Shown: positions 34,702 to 43,100 of the stretch, piece by piece
How the letters are laid out: the number at the start of each line of letters is the position of its first letter
Position numbering within the stretch: the stretch's first letter is position 1
DNA from: Eubacterium sp.
GTDB taxonomy: Bacteria; Bacillota; Clostridia; Lachnospirales; Lachnospiraceae
Length of the DNA stretch: 64,000 bases
Assembly (NCBI GenBank): GCA_017475235.1
Contig: JAFVGA010000001.1
Span: forward strand, 69,240 to 133,239
Reading direction: 5' to 3'
Translations under genes and position numbers: made by a program
The notes under the pieces: generated by a model
Seen by the model: the letters and a program-made list of their open reading frames with translations, nothing else
Told to the model about the DNA's origin: nothing
Database searches by the model: none

Positions 34702-35562
34702 TTACATATTCTTTGCAAGGAAATCACATATCTCCTGAGTCTCTGGGTCTTCTCGTAATCCTCTATCAAGATAACTCTCTATAGGAGCGTAGAATACAAT
34801 ATATAACTTCTTATCAGGAGAAGCTATTAATACATGAGGTTTGGTTATCTCATCTAAATCAAATGCCGGTGTATAAGGGACACATATATAGTCTTCTTTC
34901 ATATATATCCTTACGGCATCTTCAATCTCGTGCATATGAGTGTTATACATTGTGTAGTCTGGAACCCTAGCTTTAAGTATACAGTCCTTTACTACATCAG
35001 TCTTAAACAACTCTTTAGCATTAAGCATTGTGACATTCATATCAAACACTAAAGTTGCTATGAAGTCATTAATCTTATTCTCATTACCAAGTGGCCAAAC
35101 TGAAGTAAGCGGCATACATTTAGTAAGCACTTCTTTAATCTGGTCGAATGATAAAAAGTCGTACATATATACGTTGTCAGTTTCATTAATGTGCATTGGA
35201 ATATGTACATTATGAAGGAACGTCTGTTTAATGTTGATCTGTTTATTATCCGGAATCGTCCTAATAATACAATTCATCTTTTCTTCGGAACCAGAATCTG
35301 TCGCTTTTGACAATATCGAAGCTACTGATTCGCTGAATTCTAAATGATAGTGTGGCTCTAACAAGACTAAATCTGTACCCAACAGATCGTGGTTTGCTAT
35401 CTCCCACATATCCTCATAATCTTCTAAGTTCATTAACAATACTGTAGCGTCTTTTGCTTTAGTATTATTCAAAGCAGCATAGAGTTCTACCTTTTGGATA
35501 TCGCTATCCTCGTCGTTGTCATCTGCATATCTGTAGAAGACATATCCTTTATTGATTTCCAT
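34702..35562 (-). CDS. Hypothetical protein
   Basis: 286 residues, no family recognised. Acidic soluble protein with an N-terminal beta-type region (KGYVFYRYADDNDED, VELYAALNNTKAKDATVLLMN), a central helix-rich part and a C-terminal strand pair (PHVLIASPDKKLYIVFYAP). No cysteine cluster, signal peptide or membrane segment. The ATG follows GAAAGGATT, a weaker binding site. An early-type TATATTAT motif lies 33 nt upstream, so it is probably an early gene with its own promoter and not part of the virion set. Confidence 0.6.
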   Translation of the reverse strand: MEINKGYVFYRYADDNDEDSDIQKVELYAALNNTKAKDATVLLMNLEDYEDMWEIANHDLLGTDLVLLEPHYHLEFSESVASILSKATDSGSEEKMNCIIRTIPDNKQINIKQTFLHNVHIPMHINETDNVYMYDFLSFDQIKEVLTKCMPLTSVWPLGNENKINDFIATLVFDMNVTMLNAKELFKTDVVKDCILKARVPDYTMYNTHMHEIEDAVRIYMKEDYICVPYTPAFDLDEITKPHVLIASPDKKLYIVFYAPIESYLDRGLREDPETQEICDFLAKNM

Positions 35563-35594
35563 AGAATCAATCCTTTCTGGTTAAAGTCGTTTAG

Positions 35595-35602
35595 ATAATA
35601 TA
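35595..35602 (-). promoter_or_regulatory. Early-type promoter TATATTAT
   Basis: The minus strand reads TTTATATATTATCTAAACG, ending 33 nt before the ATG at 35562. It lies directly after the T-tract of the hairpin at 35610-35646. Confidence 0.5.
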
Positions 35603-35603
35603 T

Positions 35604-35646
35604 AAATAAAAAAGAATTAGTAGTGCTACAATAGCACTACTAATTC
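35604..35646 (-). terminator. Strong intrinsic terminator
   Basis: On the minus strand GAATTAGTAGTGCTA, short loop, TAGCACTACTAATTC is followed by TTTTTTATTT. No coding gene lies directly upstream of it on this strand, because the ABC gene has its own terminator at 35768, so it probably ends a short RNA. Confidence 0.8.
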
Positions 35647-35748
35647 TCAGAGGTCATAAAAATGTCAACAATTATTTCAGCCAATTAATGGAGGTTATGT
35701 CTGAAAAGTAACATGATAAACGAAGGAATCATCCATAACTATGGATTT

Positions 35749-35760
35749 ACAATGATGTTA
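35749..35760 (-). promoter_or_regulatory. Possible late-type promoter of a short RNA
   Basis: The minus strand reads ATAACATCATTGTAAATCC (AACA-TCATTG-TA) and is followed at once by the hairpin ATCCATA/TATGGAT and, 110 nt on, by the strong terminator at 35604-35646. The flanking bases do not match the extended motif, so this is weak. Confidence 0.3.
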
Positions 35761-35767
35761 TTAAAAT

Positions 35768-35813
35768 TATGAAAAAATAAAGCCGACCCCCGTTTCCGGT
35801 AGAGGTCGGCTTT
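35768..35813 (-). terminator. Terminator of the ABC transporter gene
   Basis: On the minus strand AAAGCCGACC, a 14-nt loop and GGTCGGCTTT are followed by ATTTTTTC. GC-rich and about 60 nt past the stop codon of the ABC gene. Confidence 0.85.
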
Positions 35814-35876
35814 AGTAACACACAAGGTCGCCGGAAACTGCCGCTTACACCTCATGCATTAATACTAAGTTATTTA

Positions 35877-37550
35877 TTATGAAATCTGTGAGAAGTTATG
35901 TTCCTTCACAACTATTTCGTGATGGCAGATACTCTTAATGGCTTCTCTATGAGTTATAACCACAAGAGTCGTCTTACATACTCGATCAATGAGACCACAT
36001 ACTAATTTCTCGGTATCATTGTCGAGATTAGAGGTTGGCTCGTCGAGAATCATGAGGCAATCATCATCCTCTTCGATCATTTTAAAAACTGATCTCAGAA
36101 TATTCAGACGCTGTTTCTGACCTGACGAAGCTTTTGTTCCTCTTTCACCAAGAGCTGTATCCAGACCTTCCGGTAATCCTCGGACCCAATCTCCAAGATT
36201 TACCATGTCGAGATATTTGAAGAGCTCTTCATCCGTGATATTATCCCCAAAACAGAGATTATCACGGATACTTGAGTCCAGACATTCCGAATCCTGGTGG
36301 ATATAGAATGTGTGTACTCGTTTTATTTTTCCGCTTACCGGCTTAAGTACTCCGACAAGCAGATTCGCCAAAGTAGATTTACCCTGACCTGATTCGCCAG
36401 TGATTACATAACGTTCTCCGGCTTTTATCTGGAATCCAGAATTAGTCATTATTATATCTGACTCTGGATATCCAAAAGTCATACTCTTGTCAAAGGTTAT
36501 ACCCTCCTCAAGAGCATCATAGACTTCTTCAACCTCATCACAGAGCCCGTCTATAGTTGCTCTGTAATCATTTCTCATTCCGAGAGTATCCACTAAATCG
36601 ATTATTATATCGATTGCGCTCATGAATACAAAACCTGATGACATGAGAATATAGGTGATTCCATCGACATCCATGTTTCCTTTCGATATAAGCACGGTTA
36701 TTAATGGAATTGAAGCACCTATGGTCTGGATAGTGCCGAATACTGTCTGCCTTAACAATTGTAGAGCATAAATAGCGGCACCATCCTGTGCTTCCTTTAA
36801 GCGCTTCATGGCGAAGTTTTTCTTGTCAAGATAACGTAAAGTACGAATACTCTGCATGTTATCCTGCGCTATCCAGCGAACTTTGCTGTTAGCATTAATG
36901 CGATCTTTAAGGTCACATATAGCTGTTCCTATATAACCGAATACTCCAAGGAACAACATTATCGCTATATCGATTAACAATGCTCGGAAGCCGCATACCT
37001 CGGTGATTTTGATTGAAAGAATTATAATCTGAGGTATAAAGAATATAATTCTTTTCGCATACATGATCAGGTTTGCGGTATTCTCACAATATCCGTTTAT
37101 ATCCGCTGTCATTTTACCCGTATGGGTATTTATGATATAATGGATATCGGAAGAAAACTGCTTGCCTATATACTTATTCTGAAGCTTGGCGTACATCCTC
37201 AGATAAGCTAACTTCATAGTGCCTCTGCTGAGGATACCATCAAAGTTATTCACCGCATTATAGATTATCATACAGATAATCGGAGCGGCAATAGCAGTAC
37301 CCTCAATCACCAGCCTTGGCAGCTCCGCCATACGGAGAGTCACATACGAATCGATGAGGCCTCCAATGATACCAAGTACCGCCGAAATTATACAAATAAC
37401 AACAATATTGGTGTCCTTCTGAAATGAATCATAAGCTGGCTTGATTCTGTTCCAGATTCGGTTTTTATTGATCGCCTGCTGGATGCTTTCAGCAAGGCGT
37501 TCTTTCTTGAATCTGCTATTCTTAGCAGTTTCATCTTTAGTATTGTCCAT
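35877..37550 (-). CDS. ABC exporter with fused membrane and ATPase domains
   Basis: 557 residues from the ATG at 37550, preferred because AGGGAG lies just upstream; the open frame extends 12 codons further. The N-terminal half is a six-helix exporter-type membrane domain (for example IVVICIISAVLGIIGGLIDS and LIDIAIMLFLGVFGYIGTAI). The ATPase half has Walker A GESGQGKST (about 384-392), a signature variant SSGQKQR (about 473), Walker B CLMILDEPTSNLD (about 495-507) and an H-loop VITHRE, so it should hydrolyse ATP. Exporters of this kind work as dimers moving lipids, peptides or drugs; the substrate is unknown. It is flanked by an early-type promoter and its own terminator, and its codons look richer in G/C than the neighbours, so it looks like a cargo gene acquired from a bacterium. 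Confidence 0.88.
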   Translation of the reverse strand: MDNTKDETAKNSRFKKERLAESIQQAINKNRIWNRIKPAYDSFQKDTNIVVICIISAVLGIIGGLIDSYVTLRMAELPRLVIEGTAIAAPIICMIIYNAVNNFDGILSRGTMKLAYLRMYAKLQNKYIGKQFSSDIHYIINTHTGKMTADINGYCENTANLIMYAKRIIFFIPQIIILSIKITEVCGFRALLIDIAIMLFLGVFGYIGTAICDLKDRINANSKVRWIAQDNMQSIRTLRYLDKKNFAMKRLKEAQDGAAIYALQLLRQTVFGTIQTIGASIPLITVLISKGNMDVDGITYILMSSGFVFMSAIDIIIDLVDTLGMRNDYRATIDGLCDEVEEVYDALEEGITFDKSMTFGYPESDIIMTNSGFQIKAGERYVITGESGQGKSTLANLLVGVLKPVSGKIKRVHTFYIHQDSECLDSSIRDNLCFGDNITDEELFKYLDMVNLGDWVRGLPEGLDTALGERGTKASSGQKQRLNILRSVFKMIEEDDDCLMILDEPTSNLDNDTEKLVCGLIDRVCKTTLVVITHREAIKSICHHEIVVKEHNFSQIS

Positions 37551-37627
37551 AGCAATACTCCCTTCTCCCTCTCTTGGAGGGCACAAAATTTACACATAAG
37601 AAGCTTTTCTTCATAGTGTATACTTTA

Positions 37628-37635
37628 ATAATATA
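37628..37635 (-). promoter_or_regulatory. Early-type promoter TATATTAT
   Basis: The minus strand reads CTTATATATTATTAAAGTA, almost identical to the site at 60642 (CTTATATATTATTAATGTA). It lies 78 nt before the ABC transporter start. Confidence 0.55.
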
Positions 37636-37703
37636 TAAGTTATCTCCCTTACTCAGATACCTTGAAGCGTTTTAACATATATAGTAAATCAAAATGTTGT
37701 TTA

Positions 37704-37715
37704 AACATTTAATGA
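37704..37715 (+). promoter_or_regulatory. Imperfect late-type promoter
   Basis: TAAACATTTAATGATATAA: AACA-N6 is followed by GA instead of TA, but the distance to the ATG at 37744 (28 nt) and the AAACATTT core match the late-type sites. It would drive the fibre gene set. Confidence 0.35.
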
Positions 37716-37743
37716 TATAAATTCTTAAAGGAGGAAATAATTT

Positions 37744-38502
37744 ATGGCAGTTGCTCTTTTTGGACGTGCTAACGTTAACTCAGTAAAGCAGCAGCAGTAC
37801 GTTGTAGATGCAGTAGCAGATATTGACTTACTTCCTACAACTACTCGTGGTGCTATTAACCCATACGATGTACAGTGGCCAAAGCCAGTACCAATGGGTT
37901 CTACAGCTTATGTAATCAAGACAGGTGAAACATACATCCTTTCAAGTGATCCAGAAGTAAACTGGACAAAGATGAAGGGATCAACACCATCTCCAACTCC
38001 TGATCCTGATCCTGATCCTGATCCGCAGCCTACAGATAAGAAGTATGTATACTTCGGTGTTGATGGTGTTATGGAAGCTGACTGGAAGACAGAATGGGAT
38101 GAACTCGACGATCCTGCTTCAGGCTTCATCACAGAAAGAGGTCCTATCGGAACTTACTTCACAAAGGATGTACTCGAGAACTCACTCAAGTCACTCACTA
38201 AGGAAGAAGTTACAGACGGTTATAGCCTTAATAACAAGACATTCACTATCGCTGATGCTGCTCCGGCAGGAACAACAGATGACGTAGATCACCCTGTATA
38301 CAACTTCATGTGCGCTCGTATTACAATCGCATATCCGAAGTCACTCGGTACACTCTCTAAGTTCGAATTCAATTCATTCCAGTATGATGATCTCGTAAGA
38401 GCAGACATCACAATCGATGGTGAAGCTTATGAAGTAGTAAACATCGCTGGTGCTAACTACTACAACGACTACCTCGGCGATTTCAAGATTCTTATGGCTT
38501 AA
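37744..38502 (+). CDS. Fibre/adhesin protein with Pro-Asp linker
   Basis: 252 residues. N-terminal attachment-like module (MAVALFGRANVN to about residue 78, with INPYDVQWPKPVPMGSTAYV), a short (PD)n linker around residues 85-96, and a C-terminal domain starting VYFGVDGVM. The same GVDGVM domain ends the next gene (AIFCGVDGVM), with shared YATYYTEE/ GTYFTKD, IAYPKSLG / VAFPKAFG and F.YDD segments. These domains are typical of head or tail fibres that bind the cell surface. Codons are strongly biased to C-ending forms and AAAGGAGG precedes the ATG, so it is probably abundant. First of seven modular genes reading the same way. Confidence 0.7.
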   Translation: MAVALFGRANVNSVKQQQYVVDAVADIDLLPTTTRGAINPYDVQWPKPVPMGSTAYVIKTGETYILSSDPEVNWTKMKGSTPSPTPDPDPDPDPQPTDKKYVYFGVDGVMEADWKTEWDELDDPASGFITERGPIGTYFTKDVLENSLKSLTKEEVTDGYSLNNKTFTIADAAPAGTTDDVDHPVYNFMCARITIAYPKSLGTLSKFEFNSFQYDDLVRADITIDGEAYEVVNIAGANYYNDYLGDFKILMA

Positions 38503-38520
38503 TAGATTGGAGGGATAACT

Positions 38521-39723
38521 ATGCCTAATAACACTCCAGTTTGGCCTGATGGTTCTGGTGGTACAGTCAATGTACTCCAAAGCTTAAATTACGGTGGTAC
38601 TCAGCCTGATGTCACAAACAGAGTTGTAGCTACAAAAGCTGAACTCCTTGCTATGACTAAACAGCACCTTATGGATAACTATCCTGGTGTTTATGAAGTT
38701 CTTTGTAATGAAGACGGTAAGGCTTACAGAGTAAACCAGTATGATAGTTCTATTCAACCGAACGATCAGACAGGCTATTGGAACGAATGCGATCCTAATG
38801 ACGTATACTCAAAGATCGCAACAGAAGGAGTTATGGGCGAAGTTGTTACCGCTACATCCGAGCTAGGTTATATATCCGTCGGCGATCAAGTGCCGGCGGA
38901 TTATACTTGGCAAGATGTAATTAAGATGATTACAACTCCGTATACTCCACCTTCAATTGAATTTTCCTCAAGCACAAGTGGTGTTATAACAGAACCAGAT
39001 GGAAACCTCTGGGCTCCTGCTAATATCGATACTTCTGCAACAGGAAATATCACTGTTAATACAGCTATTACTAAGGGTTCTAATGACGTACAGAGTCTTA
39101 GACTTACTCTTGGTGATGGTATTGTCCCTGTTTCAGGAGCTACATTCCCTGCATCTACAGATGTAACTGGAACTTCTACTATTGATCTTTCACAGATTTC
39201 TGGTAGTGAAGACCTTATTGCTACTGTAAATGACGGAAGAAGAACTGTTACAGAAACAGTTTCTATCGATAAGACTGGTGCCGCAATCTTCTGTGGTGTT
39301 GATGGTGTAATGCAGAATGAATTTGAATCAGATCCGCAGTGGGAAGTTGACCCAGATGCTATGTTTGAACAAGTTCACCCGTATGCTACATACTATACAG
39401 AAGAACACCTTAATGGCTTACAACAGCTCACAAAGAACACTACAGCTACTAAGGACAATCTTGGAAGCGTTTCATTTGAAATTCCTCAGAATAGTCCTGA
39501 TAGTTCAATAGATCCTGGTCCAGCAACAAACTACTTTGTTGGTTCTATCGTTGTAGCATTTCCTAAGGCATTTGGACAAATATCAGCTGTTACATTCGGT
39601 CCATTTGATTATGATGATGTATCAATCGCTTCAACAACAGTAAGAGGACTTGACTACTGGGCAGTAAGAGTCAACGGTGTTGTTTCTGACTACGCCGGAA
39701 CAGTTAAGATTAAACTCAAGTAA
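38521..39723 (+). CDS. Fibre/adhesin protein with type I anchor, Ig-like middle and GVDGVM tip
   Basis: 400 residues, 18 nt after the previous fibre gene. N-terminal type I module (LQSLNYGGTQPDVTNRVV, then YPGVYEVLCNEDGKAYRVNQY), a hinge with YTWQDVIKMITTPYTPPSIEF that leads into an Ig-like beta domain, and a C-terminal GVDGVM domain shared with the preceding gene. The anchor module recurs in the genes at 39746, 40199 and 45350, so these proteins probably attach to the same virion site. Probable surface-binding fibre; ligand unknown. Confidence 0.68.
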   Translation: MPNNTPVWPDGSGGTVNVLQSLNYGGTQPDVTNRVVATKAELLAMTKQHLMDNYPGVYEVLCNEDGKAYRVNQYDSSIQPNDQTGYWNECDPNDVYSKIATEGVMGEVVTATSELGYISVGDQVPADYTWQDVIKMITTPYTPPSIEFSSSTSGVITEPDGNLWAPANIDTSATGNITVNTAITKGSNDVQSLRLTLGDGIVPVSGATFPASTDVTGTSTIDLSQISGSEDLIATVNDGRRTVTETVSIDKTGAAIFCGVDGVMQNEFESDPQWEVDPDAMFEQVHPYATYYTEEHLNGLQQLTKNTTATKDNLGSVSFEIPQNSPDSSIDPGPATNYFVGSIVVAFPKAFGQISAVTFGPFDYDDVSIASTTVRGLDYWAVRVNGVVSDYAGTVKIKLK

Positions 39724-39745
39724 TTCATAAAGGAGGTAAACTTAT

Positions 39746-40114
39746 ATGGCTATTAACATTCTTCAACCGATTCAGTTTAACGTAGCTAACGCAGATTTCG
39801 TAAGAAGTTTCGTAGAAAACGTTTCTGAACTTAAGGATCTTCCTCTTCGTAAGTATCCTCAGATTTACGAAGTTCTCGTAAAAGAAGATGGATGTAAGTA
39901 CCGCCTTAACAAGGCTAACGATGACGATCCTACTCTCGGTAAGTGGAGAAAAGTAGATCTCGATCCAGATCATCTCCCTCCAGGAGGTTCTACTACTCTC
40001 GGTGAAAATATTACTATTAATAAAGCAATCGGAGCTCTCCCTTCAGGCTCAACTATCCCTTCAGCATCAACATGGCAGGATGCTATAAAGCTTCTGCTCA
40101 AAGGAACTGTATAA
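39746..40114 (+). CDS. Short fibre protein consisting of the type I anchor module only
   Basis: 122 residues: the full type I module (MAINILQPIQFNVANADFVR, then YPQIYEVLVKEDGCKYRLNKA and GKWRKVD) followed by a short linker and STWQDAIKLLLKGTV, where it stops before any tip domain. It has a perfect AAAGGAGG and its own stop and terminator, so it does not look like decay from a simple frameshift. It could cap anchor sites, act as a chaperone or be a recombination remnant. The hinge matches that of the preceding fibre (YTWQDVIKMIT). Confidence 0.68.
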   Translation: MAINILQPIQFNVANADFVRSFVENVSELKDLPLRKYPQIYEVLVKEDGCKYRLNKANDDDPTLGKWRKVDLDPDHLPPGGSTTLGENITINKAIGALPSGSTIPSASTWQDAIKLLLKGTV

Positions 40115-40141
40115 TAAAAATCGTACTATTTTCCAAAACAT

Positions 40142-40182
40142 AAGCCTGATAGCAAATCTATGCTATCAGGCTCTATTTTAAA
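40142..40182 (+). terminator. Terminator after the short fibre gene
   Basis: AGCCTGATAGCA and TGCTATCAGGCT form a 12-bp stem with a 6-nt loop, followed by CTATTTTAAAAA. The next fibre gene starts 17 nt later without a clear promoter, so partial read-through is likely. Confidence 0.75.
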
Positions 40183-40198
40183 AAGGAGGTAAACTTAT

Positions 40199-43100
40199 AT
40201 GGCTATTAATATCTTACAAGAGCTTAATCTTGGAGCTGCTAAAGCTAGCTTTTCAAGAGATGAAGTTGAAACTTTAGCTGACATTAAGAAATTAGATGTA
40301 GCTCAGAAGTATCCTAATAACTATGATATCTTCTGTAAAGAAGATGGTTGTAAATACCGTCTTAATAAGACATCTCATAGCACTATGCAAGACAATCTCC
40401 CTCATCCTACTGGAAAGTGGAGAAGAGTTGATAGTGTTATTTCTTCTAATATGCCTGCTCCGATTACTGTTGGGGATGTGGTTCTTTATCTCGGACCAAC
40501 AGTTTTGGATCATTCTAAAGTAAAATTCCAGACAGGAAAATACTATAGAACAGAGTATACTAAAGTAAACAAGCAGATGTATGCTTTTGTGCAGAATACA
40601 GCTCCTGATGTTCCGGATACATCTCCTAATCCGGCAGTTATATGGTTCTCTGAAACTTCATCTCTCTCAGAGGGTTCAGTTTTATTCACACCAGTAAATG
40701 GTTCTATATTCGATAACAAAGAACATGGAATCATAATGACATCTGATTGGGATGGACAGTCTGCTATCAGCGGTTCATCTTATGAATATCTCGATAATAG
40801 CAATAATGTTAAGCTTGGAATGGTAAGAAACAGCAATTTCGATATCACATTCGATTCTTTCCCAGAGCTTACATGGAATATGTTTGATACTGAAGCTGAG
40901 CTTGAAAACATCAAACAGAACGTTATACCTGAAGCTATTTCTTCTGCTACTGAAGATATCAAAACCGAAGTAAAGGAAGATGTTAATGCTAACTTAGGAC
41001 AGGCTAAGAAGCTTAACGATATCCTTACAGATGGAGATATTAGACTTCTTAAACAGGGTGGTACCGAAAAGTTAGTTTCTAGTAAGCCAGACGCTACTGT
41101 TTCTGACTCAACTATCGGATTTGTTCAGTGTGATTGCAATCGCAATGAAGAAACTGGTGAAGTTACTTTAAATATTACTAATGTAAAGTACGGCCCGTTT
41201 ACTTCAGAAGAAATAGCAGAAAATGCATTCGTGGATGAAAGCGAAGTAATAGTTCCAAGTGGAGGGCAGTTTACTATATATGCTATAACATGTAGCGTTA
41301 CAAATAAAGTAAAGGACGCTATTTTCCATCCATTAAAGGATTCGAACCTTTATCAAGGAACAATCAGTTTCGACGTAATGAGCTTTGTATCACGACTACA
41401 ACAAGGACTTCCGCTTGTAGTAGGATTTGCTGCGGCTGCTCCATATAAAGACGGAGAACATTCTGGATCCGTTGATTCTAATACGTATGTGTCCATGTAT
41501 AATTTGCTTGAGTATTTAGAAAGCAGTCCGCCAACTTTTTCTAATGTCCCTGTTAGCGAGATTCCTGATATCAAGAACAGAGCCGTAGAACTTCTTGAAA
41601 ACGAAACTACTCTTGATTTAATTCTTTTTGTAATGGGTGGAGGAGACGCTGATGCCCAACTCGCTTCGTCTAATGTATTAGAATTATTAAATGAGCAATT
41701 CGTTATTGGCACTGAAGCTTCAGGTATTCTTAACGAATTCCCTACTATGAGGAATGAAATAGAGGATAGCATTACTGAAGAATTTAGTAATGTTAAGAAA
41801 CTTAATGATTCTTTAAATGAAGAAGATGTAGACGCCATTGTTTCTCGTCCAAGAGAATTAATATTCGACGTAAAAAGTCCTTATATTACATATGGGAATA
41901 AACTTCTTACAGAATGCACTTTCGTAAAACTCGAATTCGATAATGGTAAAGCGACCATTACAGATTCGGCTACCGTATCGGATGTTATGGCGGATTTACC
42001 GGGCGGTATTCAGGAATGGCTTCACGATGGGTGTCCTGCTATATTATTCGGAATTAAGCAAAACAACAATTATATCGGTTATCGATATAGTGATACTTAT
42101 ACCGTGAACAATTGTAGTTTTAAAGTAGATCACAACGGCCCATTTATAGATATAGATCGAAAACCAGAAAATATGTTTGGAATCAGCGAGGTTTATTTTG
42201 CTATCGGAAACAATGAGAACGAGCAACGAAATATTATTGCTGATTTCACGGCTTGTAAATTTACAAATATAAGCATTTATGCTCCGGGAACAGAAGATGT
42301 TGATGGTAGACACCTTTTTGGTGATCTTATCGGTGATTACGAAGAAGATGGGGATCCTATTACTTTAAGATATTATAATAAATCGAACTATACTGTATTA
42401 TATGGTATAGCATTACTAACTGCTTCTCCTAATATAGTATCCGTAACCGATTTTACGGCAAAAAATGTAATAGCATCAATAAATAAAAGAGCGATTCCTA
42501 TGTATCAGGAATCAGGTTTATTGATTGACTTCCCAAAGATGGAAGAAGAAGTTGTGTCTGTTAAACAGACTGCCAATAAAGCTGTGGAATTAGCTCTTCC
42601 TGCGGAGACTAAGGAATATATTAATAAGAATATAGTAGATTATAAGAATTTGACCTTATCTGGGGTTCAAAATTACAATAATAATAATTTCACACATTTC
42701 GTATCTTTAGGTGTAGAAACATATGATCACAGCGATGCAAATAGAACTATCACTCCTGTATTCATCAATTATTTTGATGATACAAAAGAAGACTATGCTA
42801 CTTCAAGCACAGTTCCCGTTTTCCATCCAAATAAAACTCGTGATACATATGTAGGAATCTTTGGATATCTGGATTTCGCACAGACTAAGCAGGAATTAGT
42901 TGATAAACTGCGGGGCATTGTAGTAAAATACGACAGAGATGCTTCTTACTATGATAATATCAATAAATATTTCTTCATTAAAGATGTATATGTAAAAATT
43001 TACGGTGCAGAAATAGCCGATTTTATTAATTCTACCGGTTGGGTAAGAGTTGATCCTGGTTCTGATTTAGGAGAAGTATTCGAAAATATTTCGGACACCC

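Larger units (their letters stand above)
35563..35876. other. Intergenic region: early promoter, two strong hairpins, possible small RNA
   Basis: No gene is visible; only ORFs shorter than 20 codons occur. It contains the early-type motif (35595), a hairpin-terminator (35604-35646), an AACA-N6-TA motif on the minus strand (35749-35760) and the ABC-gene terminator (35768-35813). The span between the motif and the terminator may be a short non-coding RNA. Confidence 0.5.

Noticed and set aside
40131-40142. AACA box upstream of the long fibre gene (AACATAAGCCTG)
   Set aside because: The position after N6 is TG, not TA or TT, and the terminator hairpin lies between it and the gene.
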